Shown here in pieces: positions 45,007-54,024 of a stretch of DNA of 64,000 nt. The notes under the pieces were generated by a model. The model was not told the DNA's origin. It saw only the letters and a program-made list of their open reading frames with translations, and did not search any database. Where the stretch lies: positions 1,178,001-1,242,000 of the forward strand of contig CP003940.1 in the NCBI GenBank assembly GCA_000317655.1, in the 5' to 3' direction. Source of the DNA: Cyanobacterium stanieri PCC 7202. GTDB lineage: Bacteria; Cyanobacteriota; Cyanobacteriia; Cyanobacteriales; Cyanobacteriaceae. Each line of letters opens with the position of its first letter. The first letter of the stretch is position 1. The position numbers and the translations under genes are program-made.

Positions 45007-45685
45007 GTTATTCAAAAAATTCTTTGATGTTTTTAGCTCGTACCGTCTAAAAATTGATTTGGATGGTACTTTGATTAGGTTTTTATTTAAAAATTGGGGT
45101 TATGTGGCGATCGCACTTATAACCTTCTCTTGGGTTTACTTTTCCCACGCAGAAATAGTCATAGGACAAAAAACCATTAACATATCATGGGAAGCACCAG
45201 CCTACGCCCAAAGACGAACCCCAGAAACCATCGCTCAAGAAATATATGAGCAAATGCCTGACATACCAAAAAATAATCAATATATTTCTAGCAATACTGG
45301 AGAGATAGCATCCCACCATACCCTCATAAGCCGTTTAATTCGGTACCATGAATTTGTCAAATCTCGACCCACTATTTTTCGCCTAGACTGGAAACTTACC
45401 CTTGCGGACTATCTAGGTTATAACGAAATGATCAGAGAAGGAAGTTATCCCGGTTTTAATACCCTAACTCAAAATCCTTTTAATGAAGATCGAGAATTGA
45501 TAAAAAGCCTAAGTAGAGAACAAAGAAATCAATTAGTAGATACCTTAGTAAGTATTTATCAACCTCCTTCCTCCCAATCCGAAGAAGTGATAAACCCATC
45601 AGAAAACGAAAATCTTACCGATAATACCAATACCCCATCTATATTTTTACCCAGCAGGGGTGGTGCAGATTTATTAATGCCCTAA
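44999..45685 (+). CDS. membrane-anchored cyanobacterial protein of unknown function
   Basis: I chose the ATG at 44999 (228 residues), which overlaps rpoZ by 8 bp; the longer start overlaps it by 50. One TM helix (about 33-50, [17 protein letters not shown]) follows a basic cytoplasmic part. The rest is soluble, mixed helical (about 65-185), then a low-complexity Ser/Asn tail. It is co-transcribed with rpoZ. No family recognised. Confidence 0.65.
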   Translation: MTRLFKKFFDVFSSYRLKIDLDGTLIRFLFKNWGYVAIALITFSWVYFSHAEIVIGQKTINISWEAPAYAQRRTPETIAQEIYEQMPDIPKNNQYISSNTGEIASHHTLISRLIRYHEFVKSRPTIFRLDWKLTLADYLGYNEMIREGSYPGFNTLTQNPFNEDRELIKSLSREQRNQLVDTLVSIYQPPSSQSEEVINPSENENLTDNTNTPSIFLPSRGGADLLMP

Positions 45686-45698
45686 AGTAAACAAAAAA

Positions 45699-45803
45699 AT
45701 GGATACCAGTAAATTAGATGCCCTATTAGGAATTGTAGCGTTGTTAATCGTTGTAGGGGGATTGATAATGCTTTTTAGTGGGGTAAACAAAATGAACGAT
45801 TAA
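45699..45803 (+). CDS. small single-helix membrane protein
   Basis: An ORF of 34 residues (MDTSKLDALLGIVALLIVVG, then GLIMLFSGVNKMND) has one TM helix and starts 13 bp after the previous gene. Size and hydrophobicity resemble the small subunits of photosynthetic or NDH complexes, but I cannot match a named one. It may be a new small protein. Alternative: chance ORF, though the helix is clear. Confidence 0.5.
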   Translation: MDTSKLDALLGIVALLIVVGGLIMLFSGVNKMND

Positions 45804-45989
45804 ATTGTTGCATGTTGAGTAATGGTTGAATATAAATAATTTGTTTCCCCAATACTAAAAATTAGTAGTTGTAAGGTGAATAAATGTAAAAACGTCTTAA
45901 TTATTATTTTCTCTGGATAGTACAATTGACGGCTATATTGATTTAATAAATGGATCAATGTACGGAAATTTTAGCAATCCCGACAAAGT

Positions 45990-46292
45990 TTAAATAACTT
46001 TTACGGTTGCCTCTATTCTTGTGGGTCGTTCTTCGGGTAAACTATTGGTAATTTTAGGAGAGTTTGCTTCGATATTTGGGGTCGCACATCCGATGGAAAA
46101 AGATTTTTCTAAGAAAGCGATTTCGGGTACAGTTTCCCAAGAATCACCAAAGGCAGGAACCGCAAGACTACAGGATTTCCATGTACCTTGAACGGAAACG
46201 TTTAATTGTTCACACATTCCCCCTCTTCTTCCTTCAGGATGATAAAAGCGGCAGTATCGACAAGCTGAAGCACATTTATTATTGGGTATCAT
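45990..46292 (-). CDS. Cys-rich conserved cyanobacterial protein
   Basis: The protein has 100 residues. The N-terminal motif is CASACRYCRFYHPEGRRGGM followed by CEQL, four cysteines with a conserved CRYCRFY(H)PEGRRGG core and a further Cys pair downstream. The spacing suggests metal or iron-sulfur binding. I recall similar short proteins in cyanobacteria, without a known role. It is monocistronic, read away from the 46.3-46.8 kb regulatory gap. Confidence 0.65.
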   Translation of the reverse strand: MIPNNKCASACRYCRFYHPEGRRGGMCEQLNVSVQGTWKSCSLAVPAFGDSWETVPEIAFLEKSFSIGCATPNIEANSPKITNSLPEERPTRIEATVKVI

Positions 46293-46798
46293 CTTCTTCG
46301 CTATACTTTTTTATTAAAACCTTCTTGTTTTATTATTAACTATCTGGGATCAAGGCTTTTTCACTTATAAGCTAGATATACGTAGGAGATAACCTTTATT
46401 TTGAAACATTTGTTTTTTATATTGTCTTAACTATTGCTTAATAGAAAGACACATTTACAAAATGAATGAAAAATTGTATATTAAAAAACATTTGTTTTTT
46501 GAGATGCTTAAGAGAAAAACAAGGGGGATCAAGCGAAAAATGTACATTTTTGAGCGAAATTTATATTATTTTATGGTTATGTGATTAAGTAAGGCTTCTG
46601 TTGTAAGAGTTTTGTTTTTTATAAAAAATTTTGATATGAGGGTTTGAGAATAGTTTTCTGAGAAAAAGTTACTTTTTGAGGTACAATCTCTCATTTTTCT
46701 TTCAGGGGTATTTTTAGGGTTCCGAGAGGGGGAAAAATCAAGGTAAAATAAAGAAGAAAGAGTATGCTACAAGATTGTTTTTTAAAAAGGCTTTAATT
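46293..46798. promoter_or_regulatory. divergent intergenic region with several palindromes, before pyrD
   Basis: This 506-bp AT-rich gap has no credible gene. It carries the palindromic AAACATTTGTTT twice within the 15-bp direct repeat AAACATTTGTTTTTT (46404-46418 and 46486-46500). A perfect 16-bp palindrome AAAAATGTACATTTTT (46536-46551) is also present. Such paired sites look like operators for dimeric regulators. The Cys-rich gene (minus) and pyrD (plus) are the flanking targets. Confidence 0.4.
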
Positions 46799-47929
46799 AT
46801 GCTTAATGTTTTGCGTCCTGCTTATCCTCTGTTTTTTGCTTCTTTGAAGGGAAATCCAGAAAAAGCTCACCTACAAAGTTTGGATATTTTGGCAAAAGTT
46901 GACCATAATCGGCATAAATCTTGGGGTAGATGGACAATTCAAGAGCTAGAAAGGTCTTTTTGTGTGGATGTACCCCACCTTAAACAATCGTTGTGGGGTA
47001 TGAATTTTGCTCACCCCATGGGTTTAGCTCCCGGTTTTGACAAAAATGGGGTGGGGGCAGGAATTTGGTCTAGTTTTGGCTTTAGTTTTGCGGAATTGGG
47101 GGCAGTAACTCTTCATCCACAAGGGGGTAATCCTTTACCGAGAATGTTCCGCATTGAGCAGGATAAGGCAATTTTGAATCGTATGGGTGCCAATAATGAG
47201 GGGGCAGAGGCGATCGCCCTTAGACTAAAAGAAACATGGCAAAGAAGCCCGAGAACCATTCCTGTGGGCATTAATTTGTGTAAATCGAAGATAACCCCCC
47301 TAGAAGAAGCCCATCAAGATTATTTAGGCAGTTTTGAAGCATTACGTCCCTATGCCGACTATTTCGTCATTAATGTTAGCTCTCCTAATACCCCCGGGCT
47401 GCGATCGCTTCAGGGAGGAGAGCAACTAGAACCCATTTTAAGAACCCTACAAGAAGCAAATCAAGGGGAGAAACCCATTTTGATCAAAATCGCCCCCGAC
47501 CTGAGTTGGGACGATATAAAAGGCATTTTAGACCTATCTAGGAACTATGACTTATCGGGTATTGTTGCCACCAATACCACCATCAAAAAAGAGCAACTAG
47601 AAACCAAAATCCTCAAAGAAACAGGCAATTTATTGGTAGATGAAGCAGGAGGTATCAGTGGTTTACCCCTCAAACAACGCTCCACCGAGGTGATTCGTTT
47701 TATTTATCAACAAACCAAAGGAGAGTTACCCATTATTGGCGTGGGCGGAATTTTCAACGCCCAAGATGCTTGGGAAAAAATCACCGCAGGCGCAACTCTT
47801 TTACAATTTTATAGCGGTTGGGTATATGAAGGCCCTTGGGCAGTGAGGGATATTTTGACAGGGTTACAAACAAGACTACAACAAAAAGGATTGAGTAATA
47901 TTAGTGAGGCGATTGGCGTGGATAATTGA
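46799..47929 (+). CDS. pyrD: dihydroorotate dehydrogenase (quinone)
   Basis: I chose the ATG at 46799 (376 residues); the TTG at 46775 adds eight unlikely residues. It oxidises dihydroorotate to orotate with quinone in pyrimidine synthesis. Class 2 features are the membrane-touching N-terminal helices, [12 protein letters not shown], the catalytic Ser region [14 protein letters not shown], and FMN-site motifs VATNTT, GVGGIF and [15 protein letters not shown]. Confidence 0.93.
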   Translation: MLNVLRPAYPLFFASLKGNPEKAHLQSLDILAKVDHNRHKSWGRWTIQELERSFCVDVPHLKQSLWGMNFAHPMGLAPGFDKNGVGAGIWSSFGFSFAELGAVTLHPQGGNPLPRMFRIEQDKAILNRMGANNEGAEAIALRLKETWQRSPRTIPVGINLCKSKITPLEEAHQDYLGSFEALRPYADYFVINVSSPNTPGLRSLQGGEQLEPILRTLQEANQGEKPILIKIAPDLSWDDIKGILDLSRNYDLSGIVATNTTIKKEQLETKILKETGNLLVDEAGGISGLPLKQRSTEVIRFIYQQTKGELPIIGVGGIFNAQDAWEKITAGATLLQFYSGWVYEGPWAVRDILTGLQTRLQQKGLSNISEAIGVDN

Positions 47930-48053
47930 TAGTGGATAATTGATAATGGATAATGTCAATATAAAACTAATTGAGTAGCTGATAAAATCATATTTAGAAA
48001 TACTCAAGGTATGATTACTATTGCCCGTTGCCCATTCCCTATTCCCTCCTACA

Positions 48054-48335
48054 ATGAAAATTGAGACTTTGAAACAGAGACTTAAAAAAGATCGCCCCAT
48101 GGAAAGTGTTACTCTTCATATCCCCGAAGATGTGGTAGAAGAATTAAAAACCATCGCTCCTTTATTAGGATTTTCAGGGTATCAGCCTTTAATTAAAGCC
48201 TATATAGGGCAAGGATTACGTCAAGATTTAGAAAAACTAGAACAAAGTAATCTATTGAACTTGATTGATAGCTTAAAACGTCAAGGAGTCGAAGAAAAGG
48301 TTATTAATGAGGCATTAGCAGAAATTCGCAATTGA
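48054..48335 (+). CDS. small CopG/ribbon-helix-helix-like protein
   Basis: I chose the ATG at 48054 (93 residues); upstream codons are translated heptamer repeats. Content: ESVTLHIPEDVVEELKTIAP looks like a ribbon-helix-helix strand-helix, followed by SGYQPLIKAYIGQGLRQDLEKL, a typical antitoxin-like helix. No toxin gene is adjacent. Alternative: a stand-alone regulator. Confidence 0.55.
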   Translation: MKIETLKQRLKKDRPMESVTLHIPEDVVEELKTIAPLLGFSGYQPLIKAYIGQGLRQDLEKLEQSNLLNLIDSLKRQGVEEKVINEALAEIRN

Positions 48336-48474
48336 TGGTTAATTGAAACACAGTGAACAATTCTGGATATTCTTAACTCTTGCTTATTGCCCATTGCCTA
48401 TTCTAATTATTCTTCCCTTGTCCAAAGTAAGGTAAAATGTAACAGTCGTATTTGCAAAGAAACATAGAATTGCA

Positions 48475-49770
48475 GTGATTGAACGCTATACATTGCCCGA
48501 AATGGGCGAAATTTGGACTGATAACTATCGACTAAAAACATGGTTGCAGGTGGAAATTGCCGTATGTGAAGCTCAAGCGGAGTTAGGTAATATTCCCAAA
48601 GAAGCCGTGGAAGAAATCAAGGCAAAAGCAGCTTTTGACGTTAACAGGGTTTTGGAAATTGAAGCGGAAGTGCGCCACGATGTGATCGCTTTTTTGACCA
48701 ATGTTAACGAATATGTGGGCGATGTAGGGCGTTATATCCATTTGGGCATGACTAGCTCTGATATGCTAGATACTGCTTTAGCTTTGCAGATGGTTGCAAG
48801 TCTAGATCTCATTTTAGAGGCAGTGGAGGAAACAATCCAAGCAATTCGTTATCAGGCACAAAAACACCGTTATACCGTCATGGTAGGACGTTCCCATGGT
48901 ATCCATGCTGAACCCATTACCTTTGGTTTTAAGTTGGCGGGATGGTTAGCAGAAATGCGCCGTAATCGTGATCGTCTTGTAAAACTGCGTCAAGATGTGG
49001 CAGTGGGTCAAATTTCTGGGGCTGTGGGTACCTATGCAAACATTGAACCACGGGTAGAGGCGATCGCCTGTAACCTTTTAGGACTACAACCTGACACCGC
49101 ATCAACTCAGGTAATATCAAGAGATAGACATGCCGAATTTGTCCAACAGATTGCCCTTGTAGGTGCTTCCTTAGAAAGATTTTCTGTAGAAATTCGTAAC
49201 CTGCAACGCACCGACGTTTTAGAAGTAGAAGAATATTTCTCCAAAGGACAAAAAGGCTCATCCGCCATGCCCCATAAACGTAACCCCATCCGTAGTGAAC
49301 GTATTACAGGGATGGCGAGAATTATTCGTGGTCATGCAGTAGCCGCCCTCGAAAACGTTGCCCTCTGGCACGAGAGAGATATTTCCCATAGTTCTGTGGA
49401 AAGGGTCATCTTACCTGATACTTGCATTTTGATCCACTTCATGCTCAAGGAAACTACTAATTTGGTACAAAACTTGTTAGTTTATCCCGAGAATATGCTT
49501 CGTAATATGAATGTATATGGTGGGGTAATTTTCAGCCAAAAAGTTTTACTGGCATTGGTGGAAAAAGGTATGAGTAGAGAAGATGCTTATCGTGTGGTGC
49601 AAGGGTGCGCTCACCAGGCATGGAATACCCAAGATGGCAATTTCCGCCAGTTAATCGAAGCTAGTCCTGATATTAAAAAGCATTTATCAGCAGATGAGTT
49701 AAAGACTTGTTTTGATCCTAATCAGCACCTCAAAAACCTTGATCAGGTGTATGAAAGACTGGGTATTTAA
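48475..49770 (+). CDS. purB: adenylosuccinate lyase
   Basis: The protein has 431 residues; the start is GTG at 48475. It acts twice in purine synthesis. The signature loop is SSAMPHKRNP, with the TSSDMLDTA and GRSHGIHAEP segments of the fumarase/aspartase superfamily. It is monocistronic. A C/G-tract hairpin begins at the base after the stop. Confidence 0.97.
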   Translation: MIERYTLPEMGEIWTDNYRLKTWLQVEIAVCEAQAELGNIPKEAVEEIKAKAAFDVNRVLEIEAEVRHDVIAFLTNVNEYVGDVGRYIHLGMTSSDMLDTALALQMVASLDLILEAVEETIQAIRYQAQKHRYTVMVGRSHGIHAEPITFGFKLAGWLAEMRRNRDRLVKLRQDVAVGQISGAVGTYANIEPRVEAIACNLLGLQPDTASTQVISRDRHAEFVQQIALVGASLERFSVEIRNLQRTDVLEVEEYFSKGQKGSSAMPHKRNPIRSERITGMARIIRGHAVAALENVALWHERDISHSSVERVILPDTCILIHFMLKETTNLVQNLLVYPENMLRNMNVYGGVIFSQKVLLALVEKGMSREDAYRVVQGCAHQAWNTQDGNFRQLIEASPDIKKHLSADELKTCFDPNQHLKNLDQVYERLGI

Positions 49771-49803
49771 GATCCCCCCTAGCCCCCCTTAATAAGGGGG
49801 GAA
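49771..49803. repeat. C-tract/G-tract hairpin repeat, copy 6
   Basis: GATCCCCCCT, a second C-tract, TTAATAA and six Gs start at the base directly after the purB stop, so the hairpin is on the purB 3' end. Confidence 0.75.
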
Positions 49804-49836
49804 GAAATAGGTTTTTAATGTAGTTCTTTCGTAGTT

Positions 49837-49851
49837 CGGGCTTCTAGCCCG
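49837..49851 (+). terminator. possible terminator hairpin after purB
   Basis: The perfect stem CGGGCT-TCT-AGCCCG is followed by ATTTCT, a weak T-tract. It may also be a cyanobacterial repeat. Assignment is tentative. Confidence 0.4.
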
Positions 49852-49862
49852 ATTTCTCAACA

Positions 49863-50068
49863 AATCTCAGTTCGGGATAACAGTTGTCAGTATGGTTTGG
49901 TTGCAGGTTACAGGTTTAAAATACGACCAGCCTTTGTTAGTTCCTTGATGGAACTAAGTATCAGAAAATTAATTAACATTACAGTTTTTGTAAATTTCTT
50001 AACCTGATACCTGACACCCGATACCTGGCACCTTTACAAGACTATAAATTTTATCCCGAACTCAGATT
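49863..50068. mobile_element. MITE-like element, copy E (intact)
   Basis: The element runs from AATCTCAGTTCGGGATAA to TTATCCCGAACTCAGATT, about 206 bp. The interior, read reversed, matches copy A (6803-7010), including the TTAGTTCC/GGAACTAA hairpin. No ORF. It sits between purB and hisH. Confidence 0.75.
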
Positions 50069-50148
50069 AATTAATTTTATTAGTTGACTCTGGTGAGCGG
50101 ATTTATTATGAAATATTCTGAAAGAAAAAACCATTTTTCTCTAAAACC

Positions 50149-50778
50149 ATGAAAATTGCTGTAATTGACTATGATATGGGTAACTTGCACTCAGTATGCA
50201 AGGGTTTGGAAAAAGCGGGGGCAATTCCCGAAATTACTGATTCAGCAGAAGTAATCGCCCAAGCCAAGGCGATTGTATTACCGGGGGTGGGGGCTTTTGA
50301 TCCTGCCATGGAACATTTAAAGGAACGTAATTTAATTGAACCTCTCAAGGGTGCGATCGCCTCTGGAACCCCCTTTTTAGGCATTTGTTTAGGGTTACAA
50401 ATCCTTTTTGAATCTTCAGAAGAAGGTAAGGAGAAAGGTTTAGGGGTAGTAAGGGGTAAAGTGCGCCGTTTTCAGTCTGAGCCAAATTTAACTATACCTC
50501 ACATGGGATGGAATACCATGACAAAAACTCAACCAGAGCATCCTCTGTGGGCTGGATTGCCCCCTGAAACCTATCTTTACTTTGTTCATTCATTTTATGT
50601 CGATCCTACCGATAAGAAGGTCATTGCGGGGGAAGTCACCCATGGTAGTCAAAAAGTTACAAGTGCGATCGCCCATAAAAATCTCATGGCAGTGCAATTC
50701 CACCCCGAAAAGTCCTCCGATTACGGCTTAAAAATCCTCTCCAACTTCGTTAAATTAATTGAGAATAAAAAAAATTAA
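50149..50778 (+). CDS. hisH: imidazole glycerol phosphate synthase, glutaminase subunit
   Basis: The protein has 209 residues with the class I glutaminase fold. Signatures are the catalytic Cys in FLGICLGLQILFESS, IPHMGWNT, YFVHSFY and the His-Glu pair in VQFHPEKSSDYG. It supplies ammonia to HisF for histidine synthesis. HisF is not in the window; hisZ is at 58.3 kb. Confidence 0.96.
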   Translation: MKIAVIDYDMGNLHSVCKGLEKAGAIPEITDSAEVIAQAKAIVLPGVGAFDPAMEHLKERNLIEPLKGAIASGTPFLGICLGLQILFESSEEGKEKGLGVVRGKVRRFQSEPNLTIPHMGWNTMTKTQPEHPLWAGLPPETYLYFVHSFYVDPTDKKVIAGEVTHGSQKVTSAIAHKNLMAVQFHPEKSSDYGLKILSNFVKLIENKKN

Positions 50779-50847
50779 TTTTCAATGGTCAATGATTTCC
50801 CCTATTCCCTGTTCCCCATTCCCTGTTCCCTAACTTTTAAATAACAA

Positions 50848-50865
50848 AAGGTAACAAACTGTTAC
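50848..50865 (-). promoter_or_regulatory. possible HLR1 (RpaB) site upstream of psaD
   Basis: Read on the minus strand the bases are GTTACAGTTTGTTACCTT, two copies of GTTAC with ten-base spacing, similar to the HLR1 consensus bound by RpaB in cyanobacterial photosystem gene promoters. Two or three positions differ. A further GTTACAGTT lies beside it (50861-50869). Confidence 0.4.
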
Positions 50866-50953
50866 AGTTCATAACAGACATAGTAAATAGGGGTTAAGTC
50901 AGTGATAGCATTGCCTAGATAGTAAATCTGATTTCTATAAAAGCAATATCTCT

Positions 50954-51388
50954 ATGAGCGAAACAATCCAATTAACGGGTCAAATGCCTAAGTTTGGCGG
51001 AAGCACTGGCGGTTTACTCTCTGCTGCCGACAGAGAAGAAAAATACGCTATTACTTGGACTAGCAGTAAAGAGCAAGTATTTGAAATGCCCACTGGTGGC
51101 GCTGCCATTATGAATGAAGGTGAAAACCTCTACTACTTTGCCCGTAAAGAGCAATGTTTGGCTTTAGGTACTCAATTACGTACCAAATTTAAGCCTAAAA
51201 TGGAAGATTATAAAATCTACCGTGTTTATCCCAATGGTGAGGTGCAGTATCTTCATCCTGCGGATGGTGTATTCCCTGAAAAAGTTAATGAAGGGCGTGA
51301 ATTCCATGGTAAAAAGGATAGAAATATCGGCAGAAATCCTGAGCCTGTCACCCTCAAGTTTTCTGGTAAAAACCCCTATGATGTTTAA
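50954..51388 (+). CDS. psaD: photosystem I subunit II (PsaD)
   Basis: The protein has 144 residues, full length. The ferredoxin-docking subunit on the stromal side of PSI. Diagnostic segments are [57 protein letters not shown] and the [20 protein letters not shown] motif. It is monocistronic, with a terminator just after. Confidence 0.98.
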   Translation: MSETIQLTGQMPKFGGSTGGLLSAADREEKYAITWTSSKEQVFEMPTGGAAIMNEGENLYYFARKEQCLALGTQLRTKFKPKMEDYKIYRVYPNGEVQYLHPADGVFPEKVNEGREFHGKKDRNIGRNPEPVTLKFSGKNPYDV

Positions 51389-51421
51389 TTCATAGGATTA
51401 TAAAAAAACCATAACAATATT

Positions 51422-51452
51422 CCCCTCTCTAGGTTTGGAGTAGGGGATTTTT
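51422..51452 (+). terminator. terminator of psaD
   Basis: The stem CCCCTCTC pairs imperfectly with GGAGTAGGGG, followed by ATTTTTAG. It overlaps the 3' end of the convergent gene and could serve both. Confidence 0.6.
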
Positions 51453-52250
51453 AGTATATTTTCCTTCCCACGTATCTACAAAGGCTTTACTAATTTGCTC
51501 AATATTTCTGTCTTTGACAAGGGGTATTAATTGAAGGTATTTTCTCCAAGATAAAGGAAGGGAATGGTATCCATTATTTAAACCTAGTAAACACCCTGTC
51601 AAGATTGCGGTAGACTGTTTGTGATGCTCAAAATGGGTACTTCTGAGTAATGATAGTTCTACATAATCAGGTAAGGAAATAAAATTATAAATGGCTTGAT
51701 AAATAGCTATTTCTCCAGAACCATAGCAGTTGTTTATTTGTTGTTGTACATCTTCAATGCTCAGCTTTTCTTGGTAGATGTAAAATATTTTTTTTAATTT
51801 ATCGCTGTCACTAAATAATAGTTTATTAGATGTAAATTTACTTTGTTTTTCCAGAATTATTTGAAATATTAATCTCAGATCAAAGATACTTTGATTATTA
51901 AAATCATTCATTTTTAACTCTGTGGCTATTTGTTGTAAATATTTTTCTAATTTATGGGGATTTTCATAGCAGTATAAAATTAGTGGTATAAGGGCGATCG
52001 CCCTTTGTTCTTGAGTTAAAATATTAAAAGAATAATGATTATTATCCCAATCTAATAACAAATCTTTGATATTAATAGCTTGATTTTTAACAATATTTTG
52101 TATGGCAACAAAAGCTAATTCTAAACTAGGAGCAAAAGAATTTAAATCGTGATTTAAAAATAAACAATCATGGGAATTTTGAGAAAAATAATCCCCCGAC
52201 ACTGCACCCCACAAAGCACCCTTAAAACTTGATTGATGAAAATATGGCAC
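51429..52250 (-). CDS. divergent ADP-ribosylglycohydrolase-like protein
   Basis: The protein has 273 residues, helical. The N-terminal segment SSFKGALWGAVSGDYF and the late TAILTGCLLGLNNGYHSLPLSWR resemble the first and last conserved blocks of the ADP-ribosylglycohydrolase (ARH/DraG) fold. The family's metal-binding motifs (TDDT and DD near the end) are not visible, so it is probably catalytically inactive or changed. Fold assignment is tentative. Confidence 0.55.
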   Translation of the reverse strand: MPYFHQSSFKGALWGAVSGDYFSQNSHDCLFLNHDLNSFAPSLELAFVAIQNIVKNQAINIKDLLLDWDNNHYSFNILTQEQRAIALIPLILYCYENPHKLEKYLQQIATELKMNDFNNQSIFDLRLIFQIILEKQSKFTSNKLLFSDSDKLKKIFYIYQEKLSIEDVQQQINNCYGSGEIAIYQAIYNFISLPDYVELSLLRSTHFEHHKQSTAILTGCLLGLNNGYHSLPLSWRKYLQLIPLVKDRNIEQISKAFVDTWEGKYTKNPLLQT

Positions 52251-52276
52251 GATATTTAAATGATTGACGATATAAC

Positions 52277-53170
52277 CTAATTATTAATAATTTCCAAGAC
52301 TTTTTTAGTCGAAACCACATGATTATTAAGCCCTAACTTCTTGGGGGGAATACCCAAAGCCAAGCCAATTAACTGAGGTAGATGTAATACAGGAATATTT
52401 AACCTTTGCCCCACCACCTTAGCCACTTCAGGCTGACGAGAATCAAGGTTTAAATGACAAAGAGGGCAAGGGGTAACAATACAATCAGCGCCCTTATCCA
52501 TGGCATCGAGTAAGTTATTTCCTGCCATCATAAAAGATTTTTCCGTGGCATAACTAGAAAGAGGCCAACCACAACATTTTATCCTACCATCATAATAAAC
52601 AGGAGTTGCCCCCAAAGCACTGAAAACATTTTCCATAGATTGGGGGTTAAAAGGATTATCAAAGGGGAGATTTTTTTGCACCCTCAAAAGATAACAACCA
52701 TAAAAAGCAGCGCACCTTAAACCTTTCAAAGAGTTAGTTACTTTTTGTTGTAATGCGTCTAAACCATAATCACTAATTAAAGCCCAAAGAATATGTTTTA
52801 CTTCCGTAGTACCTTGATAGGGTGAACAATTTTCCTTGGCTAAAAAACCATTTACTTCTTGAAAATAATCGGGGTTGTTTTCCTTGGCATCCTTTAACCT
52901 TTCGTCCACATGACCAATAACCCCCTGACAAGTGCTACAGTGGGTAAGCAGGGGCAAATTAAGGGATTCTGCTAGGGCAATATTACGCGCGTTAACGGTA
53001 TCTTCTAACAGTTGAGAGTCTTCTTTAAATGTACCAGAACCACAACAGGAAGCCTTTTTTAATTCTATTAATTCGATGCCCAAAACCTCACTAATAGCTT
53101 TGGTGGAGGTGTCTAATTCTCGACAAGCACCCTGGGCAACACAACCTGGAAAATAAGCATAGCGAAGCAT
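52277..53170 (-). CDS. HdrB-like CCG-domain iron-sulfur protein
   Basis: The protein has 297 residues with two CCG domains: the first around [16 protein letters not shown] with C near residue 10 (FPGCVAQG) and HCSTCQG; the second around [16 protein letters not shown] with FYGCYLLR and [11 protein letters not shown]. Such domains bind unusual 4Fe-4S clusters in heterodisulfide reductase HdrB. Cyanobacterial members lack the methanogen partners; a redox role with a quinone or succinate dehydrogenase-like complex has been proposed. It stands 26 bp from the downstream gene. Confidence 0.85.
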   Translation of the reverse strand: MLRYAYFPGCVAQGACRELDTSTKAISEVLGIELIELKKASCCGSGTFKEDSQLLEDTVNARNIALAESLNLPLLTHCSTCQGVIGHVDERLKDAKENNPDYFQEVNGFLAKENCSPYQGTTEVKHILWALISDYGLDALQQKVTNSLKGLRCAAFYGCYLLRVQKNLPFDNPFNPQSMENVFSALGATPVYYDGRIKCCGWPLSSYATEKSFMMAGNNLLDAMDKGADCIVTPCPLCHLNLDSRQPEVAKVVGQRLNIPVLHLPQLIGLALGIPPKKLGLNNHVVSTKKVLEIINN

Positions 53171-53266
53171 GATGGCAAATATGATAATGGTGAATTGTTC
53201 TTGACTCCATTATCACCATTTATTTTCGGTTGTTAAACCCACTCCGCAATATTTCTTAATTTTGGG

Positions 53267-53300
53267 CAATGGGCAACAGGCAATGGGCAACAGGCAATGG
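53267..53300. repeat. heptamer repeat cluster
   Basis: GGCAATG/GGCAACA heptamers (GGGCAATGGGCAACAGG type) occur in tandem, four to five copies, 3' of pdxH. Confidence 0.6.
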
Positions 53301-53373
53301 GCTTAAGCCCATTGTTACTAAGTAGCTATAAATTGAAATTATTATCAATTCTCAATTATCAATTCTCAATTAT

Positions 53374-54018
53374 TTAAGGTGCCAAACGCTCAATAATCCA
53401 CTGGTTATCTTTTAGAGTATAGCAGAGGCGATCGTGCAAACGATTTGCCCTACCCTGCCAAAATTCGATTTTGTGAGGAATTACTCGAAATCCTCCCCAA
53501 TGGTGGGGGCGTGGCACAGTTTTTCCTTGGTATTCTTCCTCGAGATTTTTTAGATTATTATCTAATACATCACGATTGGGGATTACCTGACTTTGGGGAG
53601 ATGCCCATGCCCCTAGTTTTGAGCCTTGGGGGCGCACGTTAAAGTATTCGTCAGATTCTGTAGGGGTAATTTTTTCTACTTCTCCTTCTATCCTCACTTG
53701 TCTTTCCAATTCTCCCCACCAAAAAACAAGGGAGGCGTAGGGATTAGCTGTTAAATCTTGCCCTTTTTGGCTGTCATAGTTGGTGAAAAAGACAAAACCA
53801 CGCTCATCAAGATTTTTGAGTAAAACTATTCTGGCGCTGGGTTTACCATCTTTGTTGATGGTAGCGATAGTCATGGCGTTTGGCTCTTTTTGTTGGGCGT
53901 TGATAGTTTCTTCTAGCCAGAGGTGAAATTGTGCAAAGGGATTAGGGAGGATGTCTTTTTCCAGTAATCCTCCTTTAAGGTAGTTTTCCCGTAGGGATGG
54001 TAGATAGTCGATACCCAT
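53374..54018 (-). CDS. pdxH: pyridoxamine 5'-phosphate oxidase
   Basis: The protein has 214 residues, FMN-dependent. Diagnostic segments are MTIATINKDGKPSARIVLLK, FVFFTNYDSQKGQDL, VRIEGEVEKI, HWGGFRVIPHKIEFWQG and RLHDRLCYT. It makes pyridoxal 5'-phosphate. It starts 6 bp after the upstream fused gene, so the two form an operon. Confidence 0.95.
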   Translation of the reverse strand: MGIDYLPSLRENYLKGGLLEKDILPNPFAQFHLWLEETINAQQKEPNAMTIATINKDGKPSARIVLLKNLDERGFVFFTNYDSQKGQDLTANPYASLVFWWGELERQVRIEGEVEKITPTESDEYFNVRPQGSKLGAWASPQSQVIPNRDVLDNNLKNLEEEYQGKTVPRPHHWGGFRVIPHKIEFWQGRANRLHDRLCYTLKDNQWIIERLAP

Positions 54019-54024
54019 GGTTTT

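Noticed and set aside
46462-46584. A 40-codon ORF in the pyrD upstream gap
   Set aside because: It is AT-rich, overlaps the palindromes and has no ribosome site; probably chance.
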